The notes under the pieces were generated by a model. That model ran no database searches. It was given only the letters and a program-made list of their open reading frames with translations, and was not told where the DNA came from. From a bacterium (GTDB lineage: Bacteria; Zhuqueibacterota; Zhuqueibacteria; Residuimicrobiales; Residuimicrobiaceae), in contig JAKQNR010000019.1 of NCBI GenBank assembly GCA_029565685.1, forward strand, positions 45,822-109,821: a stretch of 64,000 nucleotides of DNA. Direction: 5' to 3'. Shown one piece after another: positions 52,478-60,010 of the stretch. The position numbers and the translations under genes were made by a program. The stretch's first letter is position 1, and each line of letters starts with the position of its first letter.

Positions 52478-53653
52478 ATGGAAGCAACGCTCGTTCTCAA
52501 ACCCGGCAAGCAAGAGATTATCAAACGCGGCCATCCCTGGGTGTTTTCCGGCGCCATCCAATCTGCCGGACCGACCTGCCGGCCAGGCGATGTCGTCCTG
52601 CTCTGTGATCATCAGCATAATCCTCTGGCCAGGGGCTTTTATAATCCGAATTCAGATATCGCCTTTCGCGTCCTATGCTGGAATCCGCGAGTTAAAGTGG
52701 ATGAAGCTTTTTGGCGCGCGGCGCTGCACAGGGCCGTCCGCCTGCGCGAACAGGTTGTTCCACCAGCCACAAATGCCTTCCGCTTGATCAATGCCGAAGG
52801 GGATCATCTGCCCGGTCTGATCGTGGATCAGTATGGCGATATATTGGTTCTGACCATATCGGTACTCGGCATGGAGCAGCTTCGCCCCCTCCTGCTCCAG
52901 TGGCTGCAGGAACAACTAAAGCCGCAGGCCATCTATGAGCGCAGCGAAAGCAAGGGGCGAACGCGGGAAGGGTTGCCAGACCGTTGTGAATGGGTGGGCG
53001 GACATGGAGCGGAGAGGATCATCATCAATGAAAACAATGTATCCTTTCAGGTGGATCCGGCCGGAGGCCAAAAGACCGGTTTTTTCTTGGACCAAAGAGA
53101 CAATCGCCGGCTGCTGGGATCGCTGTGCAAAGGGCTCGATGTGCTGAACTGCTTTTCCTACAGCGGCGGATTCTCGGTCTATGCAGCGTTGGGAAACGCG
53201 CTCTCTGTGACATCAGTCGAAATCTCGGCGCCGGCCAACGAGCTGGCAGCCGCCAACCTGCGCCTCAATCAGTTGGACACAGAGCGCCATCCTCTGATCA
53301 CCGCCGATGTATTCGAGTATCTGCGCCGGACGGACCGACAGTATGATGTGATCGTTTTAGATCCACCGGCCTTTGCAAAATCGCAAAAAGAGGTGATGCG
53401 GGCCGCCCGCGGGTACAAGGATATCAACCTGCAGGCTGTAAAAAGATTAAAACCGGACGGTCTGCTGTTGACTTTTTCATGCTCCAATCACGTGGACGAG
53501 CCCCTGTTTCAGAAAATCGTCCTCTCCGCCATTCAGGATGCCGGTCGATCCGCGCAAGTGCTCAAGGTATTGGGCCCAGGGCCGGATCACCCGGTTCTGT
53601 TGCCGCACCCCGAAGGCCGCTACCTCAAGGGGCTGCTGTTGCGCATCGGCTGA
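52478..53653 (+). CDS. rlmI: RlmI-like 23S rRNA (cytosine) methyltransferase
   Basis: 391 residues. An N-terminal PUA domain (about 3-75, LVLKPGKQEIIKRGHPWVFS) is followed by an EEHEE-type linker and a SAM-binding domain: LDVLNCFSYSGGFSVYAAL (motif I) and IVLDPPAFAKSQ near 295 (motif IV), then the cysteine-bearing LLLTFSCSNHV (motif VI). This is the architecture of E. coli RlmI (m5C1962 of 23S rRNA). Cys in SCSN is the expected catalytic residue. It is transcribed alone from the promoter at 52383 and is convergent with the next gene. Confidence 0.87.
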   Translation: MEATLVLKPGKQEIIKRGHPWVFSGAIQSAGPTCRPGDVVLLCDHQHNPLARGFYNPNSDIAFRVLCWNPRVKVDEAFWRAALHRAVRLREQVVPPATNAFRLINAEGDHLPGLIVDQYGDILVLTISVLGMEQLRPLLLQWLQEQLKPQAIYERSESKGRTREGLPDRCEWVGGHGAERIIINENNVSFQVDPAGGQKTGFFLDQRDNRRLLGSLCKGLDVLNCFSYSGGFSVYAALGNALSVTSVEISAPANELAAANLRLNQLDTERHPLITADVFEYLRRTDRQYDVIVLDPPAFAKSQKEVMRAARGYKDINLQAVKRLKPDGLLLTFSCSNHVDEPLFQKIVLSAIQDAGRSAQVLKVLGPGPDHPVLLPHPEGRYLKGLLLRIG

Positions 53654-53678
53654 CCAATGCGGCTGTCAAGCCCGGCGC

Positions 53679-54623
53679 TCAGTTGGTCTTGGCATAGTCT
53701 GCTGCGATAGCATCGACCGCCGCTTTATCCATGGCGCCGTCGTACACCACCACGCGAAATTTGAACCAAGCGCTTTCCCCTTTGGCCAGAGTCAGTCGAA
53801 ACGCCTTTGGGTTCTCGACGTTATGATCCCGTTCGAACGTCTCCTGGCCCAATGGATTGGCGGCGAACAGGCCGTAGCCGCGCGCATGCCAAAAGGTGGG
53901 GTAATTAACGCTGTTTGGATGATGGATCATGGCAATGCCCAGCGGTTGACCGTTCTTGGCGCCCTCGAGACGCACCCACACCGCCCGTTTTCCCCAGACC
54001 TCCTTTTCTTTACGATCGCCGTTGGAGCTGAGGTATTCGGCATGACCTGATTTTTCCGCCAGCCAGTCAGCCACCCGAATGGAAAACATGCCTTCTTTCG
54101 TATCCTCAAAGACCACCGCCGTGTCCTTAGCCGTCAATTGAATGGAGAAATCGATGGCATAATGTTTCCGGCTGGGAATAAATTGCATGCTGCGATCTTC
54201 CTGCAGCAAAATTTTTCCGTTTGGAGCCACCCAATGGTGCACAGAGGAGATTGTACCGGTCTTGCCGTTCTCGACTTTCTTGATCTCAACCAGTTTGATC
54301 TGCGGCGGTATGGCGGTGTTGTTCCAGAATCCCACCCCATTCACCCGGTCATAGGTAAAAAAGAGGCCGAAATGATGAGGATGATCCTTGCTTTCGCCTT
54401 CGACGATCTGCAGAGGGAACTGACGGCTGACCGTCACGCCGCTCAGGGTATTGAGCGGGTAAAGCACCGGTTTGGTCAAATCCGACTTGAACAGATAGGA
54501 GGTGACAAATTTCCCATTGATTTTAACGTCGATTTTATCCTGCTCACGGAACATCTCCACTTGGCCGCAGCCTGAACCTAATATGGCCAGCATCAGTGCG
54601 GCAAGGCAATTTCGGATCAACAT
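53679..54623 (-). CDS. DUF6807 (PmoA-like) lipoprotein
   Basis: 314 residues. Lipobox LGSGC (Cys19) follows a hydrophobic run. The body shows blocks typical of the DUF6807 family, annotated as methane-oxygenase PmoA-like: DHPHHFGLFFTYDRVNGVGF, GIAMIHHPNSVNYPTFWHAR and GYGLFAANPLGQ. Despite the family name it has no membrane helices or copper-oxygenase features; relatives occur in sugar-degradation loci of Planctomycetota and Bacteroidota as periplasmic proteins. AAAGGAG lies about 9 bases before the ATG. It is divergent from rmuC. Function unknown. Confidence 0.8.
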   Translation of the reverse strand: MLIRNCLAALMLAILGSGCGQVEMFREQDKIDVKINGKFVTSYLFKSDLTKPVLYPLNTLSGVTVSRQFPLQIVEGESKDHPHHFGLFFTYDRVNGVGFWNNTAIPPQIKLVEIKKVENGKTGTISSVHHWVAPNGKILLQEDRSMQFIPSRKHYAIDFSIQLTAKDTAVVFEDTKEGMFSIRVADWLAEKSGHAEYLSSNGDRKEKEVWGKRAVWVRLEGAKNGQPLGIAMIHHPNSVNYPTFWHARGYGLFAANPLGQETFERDHNVENPKAFRLTLAKGESAWFKFRVVVYDGAMDKAAVDAIAADYAKTN

Positions 54624-54829
54624 AACGATGGTCTCCTTTGATGAAGGGTTGATTCATGGTGCAAGGGATTCGCAGAGGATCTCTATCAACCGGCAGAAAG
54701 CACCATGCGGTCAGCGCGCCGATGCTCAAGGGAGCCCCAAGTCTGTTGAACAGGCAGAGCCAGGGAATCCCTTCTTGGCGCATGGCAGCTGACAAACACT
54801 CTTTGATTCTAAATTTACAATTGCTATTT

Positions 54830-54835
54830 TATAAT
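54830..54835 (+). promoter_or_regulatory. Candidate -10 element for rmuC
   Basis: A perfect TATAAT (54830-54835) lies 27 bases before the rmuC ATG in an AT-rich stretch. The nearest -35-like TTGATT (54803-54808) gives a 21-base spacer, too long, so only the -10 is supported. Nothing else is evident in the 239-base divergent gap. Confidence 0.35.
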
Positions 54836-54862
54836 GCAAGGACAAAATGGAAAGGACCGCTG

Positions 54863-56080
54863 ATGAGCGGAATCCAGTTGATAATTTTTTCTCTCGGCTT
54901 TTGCGTGGGATTGATCGTAACTCTGCTGGTCAAATGGCTGCAATCCCGCGGTCGTATGGATCTGGCACAGGAACTTTTTCGCCACTCAGAGGCACAGCGC
55001 CAGATGCAGATGGAGGCCGTCCTCAGCCAGATGAAGGCGCAATTCGGCGCCCTATCGCTGGAGGCGCTGTCCCGCTCGACCCACGAACTGCTCAAACTCA
55101 GCCAATCCAGTCTGGCCGGAGAGCGTGAACGCAACCGGGCTGAACTGAATGAGAAGAAAAGCCTGATCGACCGGCAGCTGGAGGTCATGTCCGATCGGGT
55201 GCAGGATCTCGCTGACCTGGTAAAAGCGCTGGAAAAAGACCGGGCGCAGAAATTCGGTGAGTTAGCGAACCAGTTGCGCATGGCTGAAGAGCAAACCGCT
55301 CAGCTGAACCAGACGACGCGTTCTCTGGCCGAAGCGCTGTCCAGCAGCCGATCCCGCGGCCAATGGGGAGAGCGCATGGCGGAAGATGTGTTGCGGCTGG
55401 CCGGGCTGATTGAAAACATCAACTACGTCAAGCAGAAGAGCCTCGGCGGAGGACGCGGCCGGCCGGATTTCACTTTTTTCCTGCCGCGCGATTTGAAGCT
55501 GAATATGGATGTTAAATTTCCACTGGACAACTATGTCCGCTATCTGGAGAGCACAGGGGAAAGCGAACAGGCCAGATACCGTGCGGATTTTCTCCGCGAC
55601 GTCCGCAACCGGTTAAAGGAGGTCTCCTCGCGGGATTATATCGATAGCGAATCAGACACAGTGGACTATGCGCTCCTCTTCATCCCTAATGAGCAAATTT
55701 ATGCCTTCATCCAAGAACACGACAGCCGTCTGATCGACCAAGGGCTGCAACAACATGTGATCATCTGTTCGCCGATGACGCTGTTCGCTGTGCTGGCGGT
55801 AGTGCGTCAGTCGGTGGAGAACTTTAGTCTGGAAAAAACCTCCAACGAGATCCTTACGCTGATTTCTGCGTTTAAAAAACAATGGGATGAATTTATCAAG
55901 AAAATGGATGGACTGGGTAAAAAAATCGCTGAAACGCAGAGCGAGTTCGACGTCCTGCTCGGCGTCCGGCGGCGTCAGCTCGAGCAGCCGCTGCTCAAGC
56001 TGGACAAGGCGCGCAGTCAACGCGGCCTGCCGGAGCCGGAAGGACCAGACGCCGAAAAGAAGCGCAACCAGGAAATATAA
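54863..56080 (+). CDS. rmuC: RmuC-family DNA recombination protein
   Basis: 405 residues. One N-terminal helix (about 1-24, GIQLIIFSLGFCVGLIVTLL) anchors the protein in the membrane, a long coiled coil (about 30-165) follows, then the RmuC domain with QWGERMAEDVLRLAGLIENI, GRGRPDFTFFLP, MDVKFPLDNY and FIPNEQIYAFIQEHD. The last region is related to restriction-type nucleases. RmuC limits inversions at short inverted repeats. The ATG at 54863 with AAAGGA 6-7 bases upstream is preferred over the TTG-like extension at 54656, which contains no conserved sequence. Confidence 0.92.
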   Translation: MSGIQLIIFSLGFCVGLIVTLLVKWLQSRGRMDLAQELFRHSEAQRQMQMEAVLSQMKAQFGALSLEALSRSTHELLKLSQSSLAGERERNRAELNEKKSLIDRQLEVMSDRVQDLADLVKALEKDRAQKFGELANQLRMAEEQTAQLNQTTRSLAEALSSSRSRGQWGERMAEDVLRLAGLIENINYVKQKSLGGGRGRPDFTFFLPRDLKLNMDVKFPLDNYVRYLESTGESEQARYRADFLRDVRNRLKEVSSRDYIDSESDTVDYALLFIPNEQIYAFIQEHDSRLIDQGLQQHVIICSPMTLFAVLAVVRQSVENFSLEKTSNEILTLISAFKKQWDEFIKKMDGLGKKIAETQSEFDVLLGVRRRQLEQPLLKLDKARSQRGLPEPEGPDAEKKRNQEI

Positions 56081-56151
56081 TCAGGCCGGCTGCTGTTATT
56101 CCCTGTACATTAAATCGGCAAATCATCCACTCTTACACGAGGAGCCTATCC

Positions 56152-56733
56152 ATGAAAGGACTGCTTTCTTTGATGATCCTGTTGTCCGCGGCAGGCTATA
56201 CTGCGGCGGCAGAGGAGTATTCCATCGATGCGGCGCACACCCAGGTGGGATTCAGCGTCAAACATATGGTGATCGCAACCGTGCGCGGGCATTTCAAGGA
56301 ATTTTCCGGAACGGTATTTTATGACGAAATAGACATCACCCGCTCCCGCATCGAAGGCGTGATCAAGACGGCGAGCATCTACACCGACAATGAACAACGG
56401 GACGAGCATTTGCGCACTTCTGACTTTTTCGATGCAGCCCAATATCCGGAAATCCGCTACAAAAGCAAAAAGATCCTGAAGCGGAACGACGAATGGGTGG
56501 CGGTTGGCGATCTGACCATACGCGGCGTGACCCGGGAAGTTGAATTGACGTTCACCGTCAGTGAGCCGATTGTGGATCCATACGGCAACGCACGGATCGG
56601 CGTAGAGGCGCGGGGAAAGATCAATCGCCAGGATTTCGGCGTCGCCTGGAGTAAAAAACTCGACAGCGGCGGATTGGTAGTGGGCGATGAGGTTAAACTG
56701 GAACTCGCGGGAGAGTTTATCAAGAAGAAGTAA
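56152..56733 (+). CDS. Periplasmic YceI-family lipid-binding protein
   Basis: 193 residues with a signal peptide ending near AAAEE (about 20). YSIDAAHTQVGFSVKHMVIA, VRGHFKEFSGTV, DEHLRTSDFFDAAQYPEI, GDLTIRGVTREVELTF and NRQDFGVAW are the conserved blocks of the YceI lipocalin-like barrel, which binds isoprenoid or other amphiphilic lipids. GAGGAG lies 8-9 bases before the ATG. A strong terminator follows 8 bases after the stop. Confidence 0.93.
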   Translation: MKGLLSLMILLSAAGYTAAAEEYSIDAAHTQVGFSVKHMVIATVRGHFKEFSGTVFYDEIDITRSRIEGVIKTASIYTDNEQRDEHLRTSDFFDAAQYPEIRYKSKKILKRNDEWVAVGDLTIRGVTREVELTFTVSEPIVDPYGNARIGVEARGKINRQDFGVAWSKKLDSGGLVVGDEVKLELAGEFIKKK

Positions 56734-56741
56734 ATGATGCA

Positions 56742-56763
56742 GGGCGCCTTTGGCGCCCTTTTT
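56742..56763 (+). terminator. Rho-independent terminator after the YceI gene
   Basis: GGGCGCC (56742-56748), loop TTT, GGCGCCC (56752-56758), then five T. A perfect 7-bp GC-rich stem; works for the plus strand only. Confidence 0.88.
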
Positions 56764-56778
56764 ATTATGCCGATCGGT

Positions 56779-58512
56779 CTAGGGCTGTTTACGGCCGCTG
56801 CTCATATAGATATAATCGGACAGCAGCTTGGCATCCACCGTGAGCGGATTCTCCGCCAGAACCCGGTCGCGCAGCCCTTCATAGACCAACTTGACCTTTC
56901 TCGCCTCCGCATCCCGAACCACACGATCGCGAACCTGCTCATAAGGGGTAAACCGATCCTCGCTGTCCGCCAGCAGCAGAATGGCATAACCCTCGGCGAC
57001 GGCGACCGGACCGGTGATGCCTCCTTTGGACAGCGCGGCGCAAGCCTGGCCGATGGCGCCGTAATCGCCCTTGTGGATAAGCCCGAGATGACCCTGCCGG
57101 CTTTTCATACCGGGACGCTGAGTGTATTGTTGCGCCAGTTTTCGGAATTTCACTGGATCCACCGGCATCGGCAACAGCTCCTGCATGAGTCGCCTAGCCT
57201 GCGGCTCGCTTTTGAGCAGAATCTCATAAACGTCCATGACGCGATCCTGGAAAAGCAGTCGCTTGACGGATTCGTAATAGCGGCGATACTCCGCTTCGCT
57301 GAAGTGGAGGGTATCGGCGATTTGATGGACATAGAGGTTGGACAACAGATGGTCGCGTTTTTCCCGAATCTCGTTAGCCACTGGTTTCTTCTTCGCCACT
57401 TGTTTTTTTTCCGCGATCTGCAACAGAAAAGAATTCCTCAGACTGAGGGCGACCGCCCGATACATCCCCTCATCGAGGGCGCCTCTTGGCAGAGTAGCCG
57501 CCTGTCTTTTAAAATCAGCGACCGTCCAACGACCGCCGTTGAACTCGGCCAGCACCTCCTGGGCATGTTTATCCAACAGCTGCGCAAACGGCGCGTCGAG
57601 CATCTCCATGGGCGCCGACGTGCGCACAGGCGCCGCGTCGGTCCGACGTCTCTCTTTTTCCAGCTGTTGGATCAACGGCACGTTTAGGCGCACGTCCTTT
57701 TCCATCATCAGCCGTTTGATGCGTTGCTCGGCTGCCGCGAGCAGTCGGCGATAGCGGATTCTGCCGCGAATGATCTCCTGGTAAGCCTGAAACTCATCCT
57801 CGCGCAGAATCGGATTGACCACGATATTCTCGAGTTTTAAAATATGCCAACCCACCCGTCCTTCCACCGGCGGGGAGATCTCGCCGATGCGCAAACGATA
57901 GGCCACCTGCTCCAGAGGCAGATCCAGATCACCCCATTTCAGCAGCCCCAAATCGCCGCCGGTGGCGGCCAGGATCGAATCGCGAAAACAGGTCTCAGCC
58001 AATTGATGAAAACCGACGCCTTTTTTTATTTGCGCATAGAGCGAATCAATGCCGGATCGAGTGGGCGAAACCAGATGGCGGACATGCAGTTCCCGGTTCA
58101 TCTGAGCAAAGGCGGTCCGCACATCCTGGTCCGAAACCGCCGGCAGCTCTGCAGCGATCTCGTGTTCGTACAAAGCGTGGATGAGCACCGCGGTGGACTC
58201 GGCGTGCATGGCACGCAGGAAACCCGCAAGGGTATCCATCCGTGCGGCGACGGCCTTTTGCGCCAACAGACGCCGAACTGCGAGGTTCTGCACATGAGCG
58301 TAACGCGCTTGTGGAGAGTCCTGGTTTCGAATGGATGAAAAAAGAAATTCGTTGATATAGCTTCTGATAAATGCGGCCATGCTGATCGCATGATTTTTCG
58401 TGCGCCCCACCACCATCTCCTCCTCGTCGACAGGACGGGAACACTGCAGCAGTGAAGCGACTAGTGCCCCGCAAAGCAGCAACGCGCCTTTTTTGAGCAA
58501 ACAGCTTTTCAT
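56779..58512 (-). CDS. Double-parvulin peptidyl-prolyl isomerase lipoprotein (SurA/PrsA-like)
   Basis: 577 residues. Lipobox SLLQC (Cys24) after a hydrophobic run. Two parvulin (PpiC) domains: about 145-250 (RELHVRHLVSP, GGDLGLLKWGDL, RVGWHILKLENI) and about 430-535 (DVYEILLKSEPQAR, SRQGHLGLIHKG, AEGYAILLLADSEDR), each in the order expected for rotamase motifs. The N-terminal helical part (about 35-140) resembles SurA/PrsA chaperone arms. It probably assists folding of exported proteins. The ATG at 58512 is chosen; the TTG at 58518 adds two residues only. It is convergent with the YceI gene and divergent from the GntR-type regulator. Confidence 0.82.
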   Translation of the reverse strand: MKSCLLKKGALLLCGALVASLLQCSRPVDEEEMVVGRTKNHAISMAAFIRSYINEFLFSSIRNQDSPQARYAHVQNLAVRRLLAQKAVAARMDTLAGFLRAMHAESTAVLIHALYEHEIAAELPAVSDQDVRTAFAQMNRELHVRHLVSPTRSGIDSLYAQIKKGVGFHQLAETCFRDSILAATGGDLGLLKWGDLDLPLEQVAYRLRIGEISPPVEGRVGWHILKLENIVVNPILREDEFQAYQEIIRGRIRYRRLLAAAEQRIKRLMMEKDVRLNVPLIQQLEKERRRTDAAPVRTSAPMEMLDAPFAQLLDKHAQEVLAEFNGGRWTVADFKRQAATLPRGALDEGMYRAVALSLRNSFLLQIAEKKQVAKKKPVANEIREKRDHLLSNLYVHQIADTLHFSEAEYRRYYESVKRLLFQDRVMDVYEILLKSEPQARRLMQELLPMPVDPVKFRKLAQQYTQRPGMKSRQGHLGLIHKGDYGAIGQACAALSKGGITGPVAVAEGYAILLLADSEDRFTPYEQVRDRVVRDAEARKVKLVYEGLRDRVLAENPLTVDAKLLSDYIYMSSGRKQP

Positions 58513-58687
58513 AGGCAAATCATTCCATTCATTCAGAACCTCTTCGGCCGGCGTCTTGAACCAGCCTTCCTGCCCATTTGCGTGTGACCGGCGGCCCCCG
58601 GCCTTTTACAATAATATCAAAAAATACCGATAGATGCAAGAAAGAAGTAACCTTAGTATGAATCCTGAAAATTTGAGCAAAATTTTC

Positions 58688-58716
58688 TTGCTTTTAAAAA
58701 ATATATATTGTACTAT
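58688..58716 (+). promoter_or_regulatory. Sigma70-like promoter of the GntR-LacI chimeric regulator
   Basis: TTGCTT (58688-58693), 17 bases of A/T-rich DNA, TACTAT (58711-58716), 31 bases before the GTG at 58748. Confidence 0.55.
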
Positions 58717-58729
58717 TGACCGGACAATA
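58714..58729. promoter_or_regulatory. 16-bp near-perfect palindrome, candidate autoregulatory operator
   Basis: TATTGACCGGACAATA is a palindrome with a single mismatched pair (A/A) and overlaps the -10 and probable transcript start of the regulator gene. This is the usual place for self-repression by GntR- or LacI-type proteins. Confidence 0.5.
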
Positions 58730-58747
58730 AACCAAAAGGGAAAAAAC

Positions 58748-59839
58748 GTGCGGATCGACGAAAACAGCCCTATTCCCAAATACTTTCAATTGCAGGTGTG
58801 GTTGAAAGAACAGATCGATCAGGGCGTTTTTGCCAACTATGAAAAAATCCCCACGGAAGATGAATTAGCCAGGCAGTTCCAGCTTTCCCGCGCGACGATC
58901 AAGCATGCAGTGCAGAATCTCGTGGACAAGGGTTATCTGGTGCGCAAAAAAAAGCTCGGCACCTTTGTCCATACGACCTCCCACCAGAGCGGCAGCCGGT
59001 ATCGTCTGGGCATTTTGATCAATTTTTATCGCAGCGGATTCGGCATCGAGTTCATCCGCGGCGCCGCGGATCAGGCCGCCGAGCACAATTGTCACCTGGT
59101 GTTAAGTAACTCGTACGATCTCCACGTGCAGGCTGATAATCAGGCCGATCGTCTGATCGAACAATCGGTGACGGGGGTGCTGTTCATGCCGACGGCGGCT
59201 GCAGATGAAAAAAACCGCACCATTGTGCACAAGTTTCTAAACCACGGGATCCCCGTGGTCATCGCCGACCGAGTGATCCCGGATTTGGATATAGATAAAG
59301 TCATCACGGATAATTTCGACGGCGCTTACCGGATCACCCGCCATCTGATCGACCGAGGGCATACCCGGATCGCGATTGTCATCAACACCTTGCTCAACAG
59401 CGCCCGGGAAAGATTATCCGGCTATAAAGCAGCGATCAAGGATTCCCATCTCCCTGTACGTCCCGAGTTGATTTTTACCAGCGACGAGCATTATTCAGAA
59501 GAGAATTGTTCGGAAATCGCCCGCATGGTCTTGTCCCAGAAGAGAAATTATACGGCTATTTTTGCCGAGAACGACAAAATGGCCAACATCATCTGCGCAA
59601 CCGCTGAAAACAACGGCATCCGCATTCCGCGCGATCTCTCCATTGTCGGCTATGACGACGCCCCTTTTATCGATGACAGCCCTATCCGGCTGACCACCAT
59701 CCACCAGCCCATCTACGAAATGGGTGCAACGAGCATGAACCTTTTACTGCAACGCATAGCGGGCGATACCAGCGTAAAACAGACGATCATTCTGAATTCC
59801 CATCTCGTAGAACGAGAGTCTGTCTTGTCCTTGCGATAG
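58748..59839 (+). CDS. GntR-type DNA-binding domain fused to LacI-type sugar-sensor domain (transcriptional regulator)
   Basis: 363 residues from the GTG at 58748 (AAGGG about 7 bases upstream). Residues about 5-76 form a GntR winged helix (IPKYFQLQVWLKEQIDQGVF, IPTEDELARQFQLSRATIKH, GYLVRKKKLGTFV). About 85-363 is a periplasmic-binding-protein fold like LacI: LGILINF, VTGVLFMPTA, GIPVVIADRVIP, VITDNFDGAYRITRHLIDRG, AIFAENDKMANIICATAENN, SIVGYDDAPFIDDSPIRLTT. This is the AraR-type architecture (GntR N-terminus, LacI-like effector domain), sensing a sugar. The downstream TonB receptor and secreted protein are plausible targets. Confidence 0.87.
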   Translation: MRIDENSPIPKYFQLQVWLKEQIDQGVFANYEKIPTEDELARQFQLSRATIKHAVQNLVDKGYLVRKKKLGTFVHTTSHQSGSRYRLGILINFYRSGFGIEFIRGAADQAAEHNCHLVLSNSYDLHVQADNQADRLIEQSVTGVLFMPTAAADEKNRTIVHKFLNHGIPVVIADRVIPDLDIDKVITDNFDGAYRITRHLIDRGHTRIAIVINTLLNSARERLSGYKAAIKDSHLPVRPELIFTSDEHYSEENCSEIARMVLSQKRNYTAIFAENDKMANIICATAENNGIRIPRDLSIVGYDDAPFIDDSPIRLTTIHQPIYEMGATSMNLLLQRIAGDTSVKQTIILNSHLVERESVLSLR

Positions 59840-59861
59840 CAGAGGATCAATTCTTGGGGGA

Positions 59862-59876
59862 TGGTCTTCAAGACCA
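59862..59876. promoter_or_regulatory. 7-1-7 palindrome upstream of the TonB receptor
   Basis: TGGTCTTCAAGACCA is a perfect palindrome with one central base, 22 bases after the regulator stop and 134 bases before the TonB-receptor ATG. It could be an operator for the receptor or a short transcript-end hairpin (no T tract). I find no clear promoter in the rest of 59840-60010. Confidence 0.4.
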
Positions 59877-60010
59877 GGCATGAACCTATAAACGATGGAT
59901 CGATTTTCTCCGGCCGAGGCCGATGTGGAAGAGTGCTCGCCTCTCAGGCCCGCCGGTTTCTTAAAAAGCTGTCTCAAACACATGTATGCTCATCAACCAG
60001 AGGAGTCGTC

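Noticed and set aside
54656..54862. Extension of rmuC
   Set aside because: Would place 69 non-conserved residues before the membrane anchor and cover the candidate -10; ATG 54863 has a good ribosome-binding site.
23397..58724. The 8-mer GACCGGAC shared by the regulator palindrome (58714-58729), the inverted repeat near 23399 and, reversed, the repeat near 18815
   Set aside because: About two chance occurrences of any 8-mer are expected on both strands of 64 kb, and flanking bases differ, so it is not evidence of a regulon.
59861..60010. N-terminal extension of the TonB receptor
   Set aside because: A signal peptide begins exactly at 60011 with AGGAG upstream; the extension is basic and would cross a palindrome.
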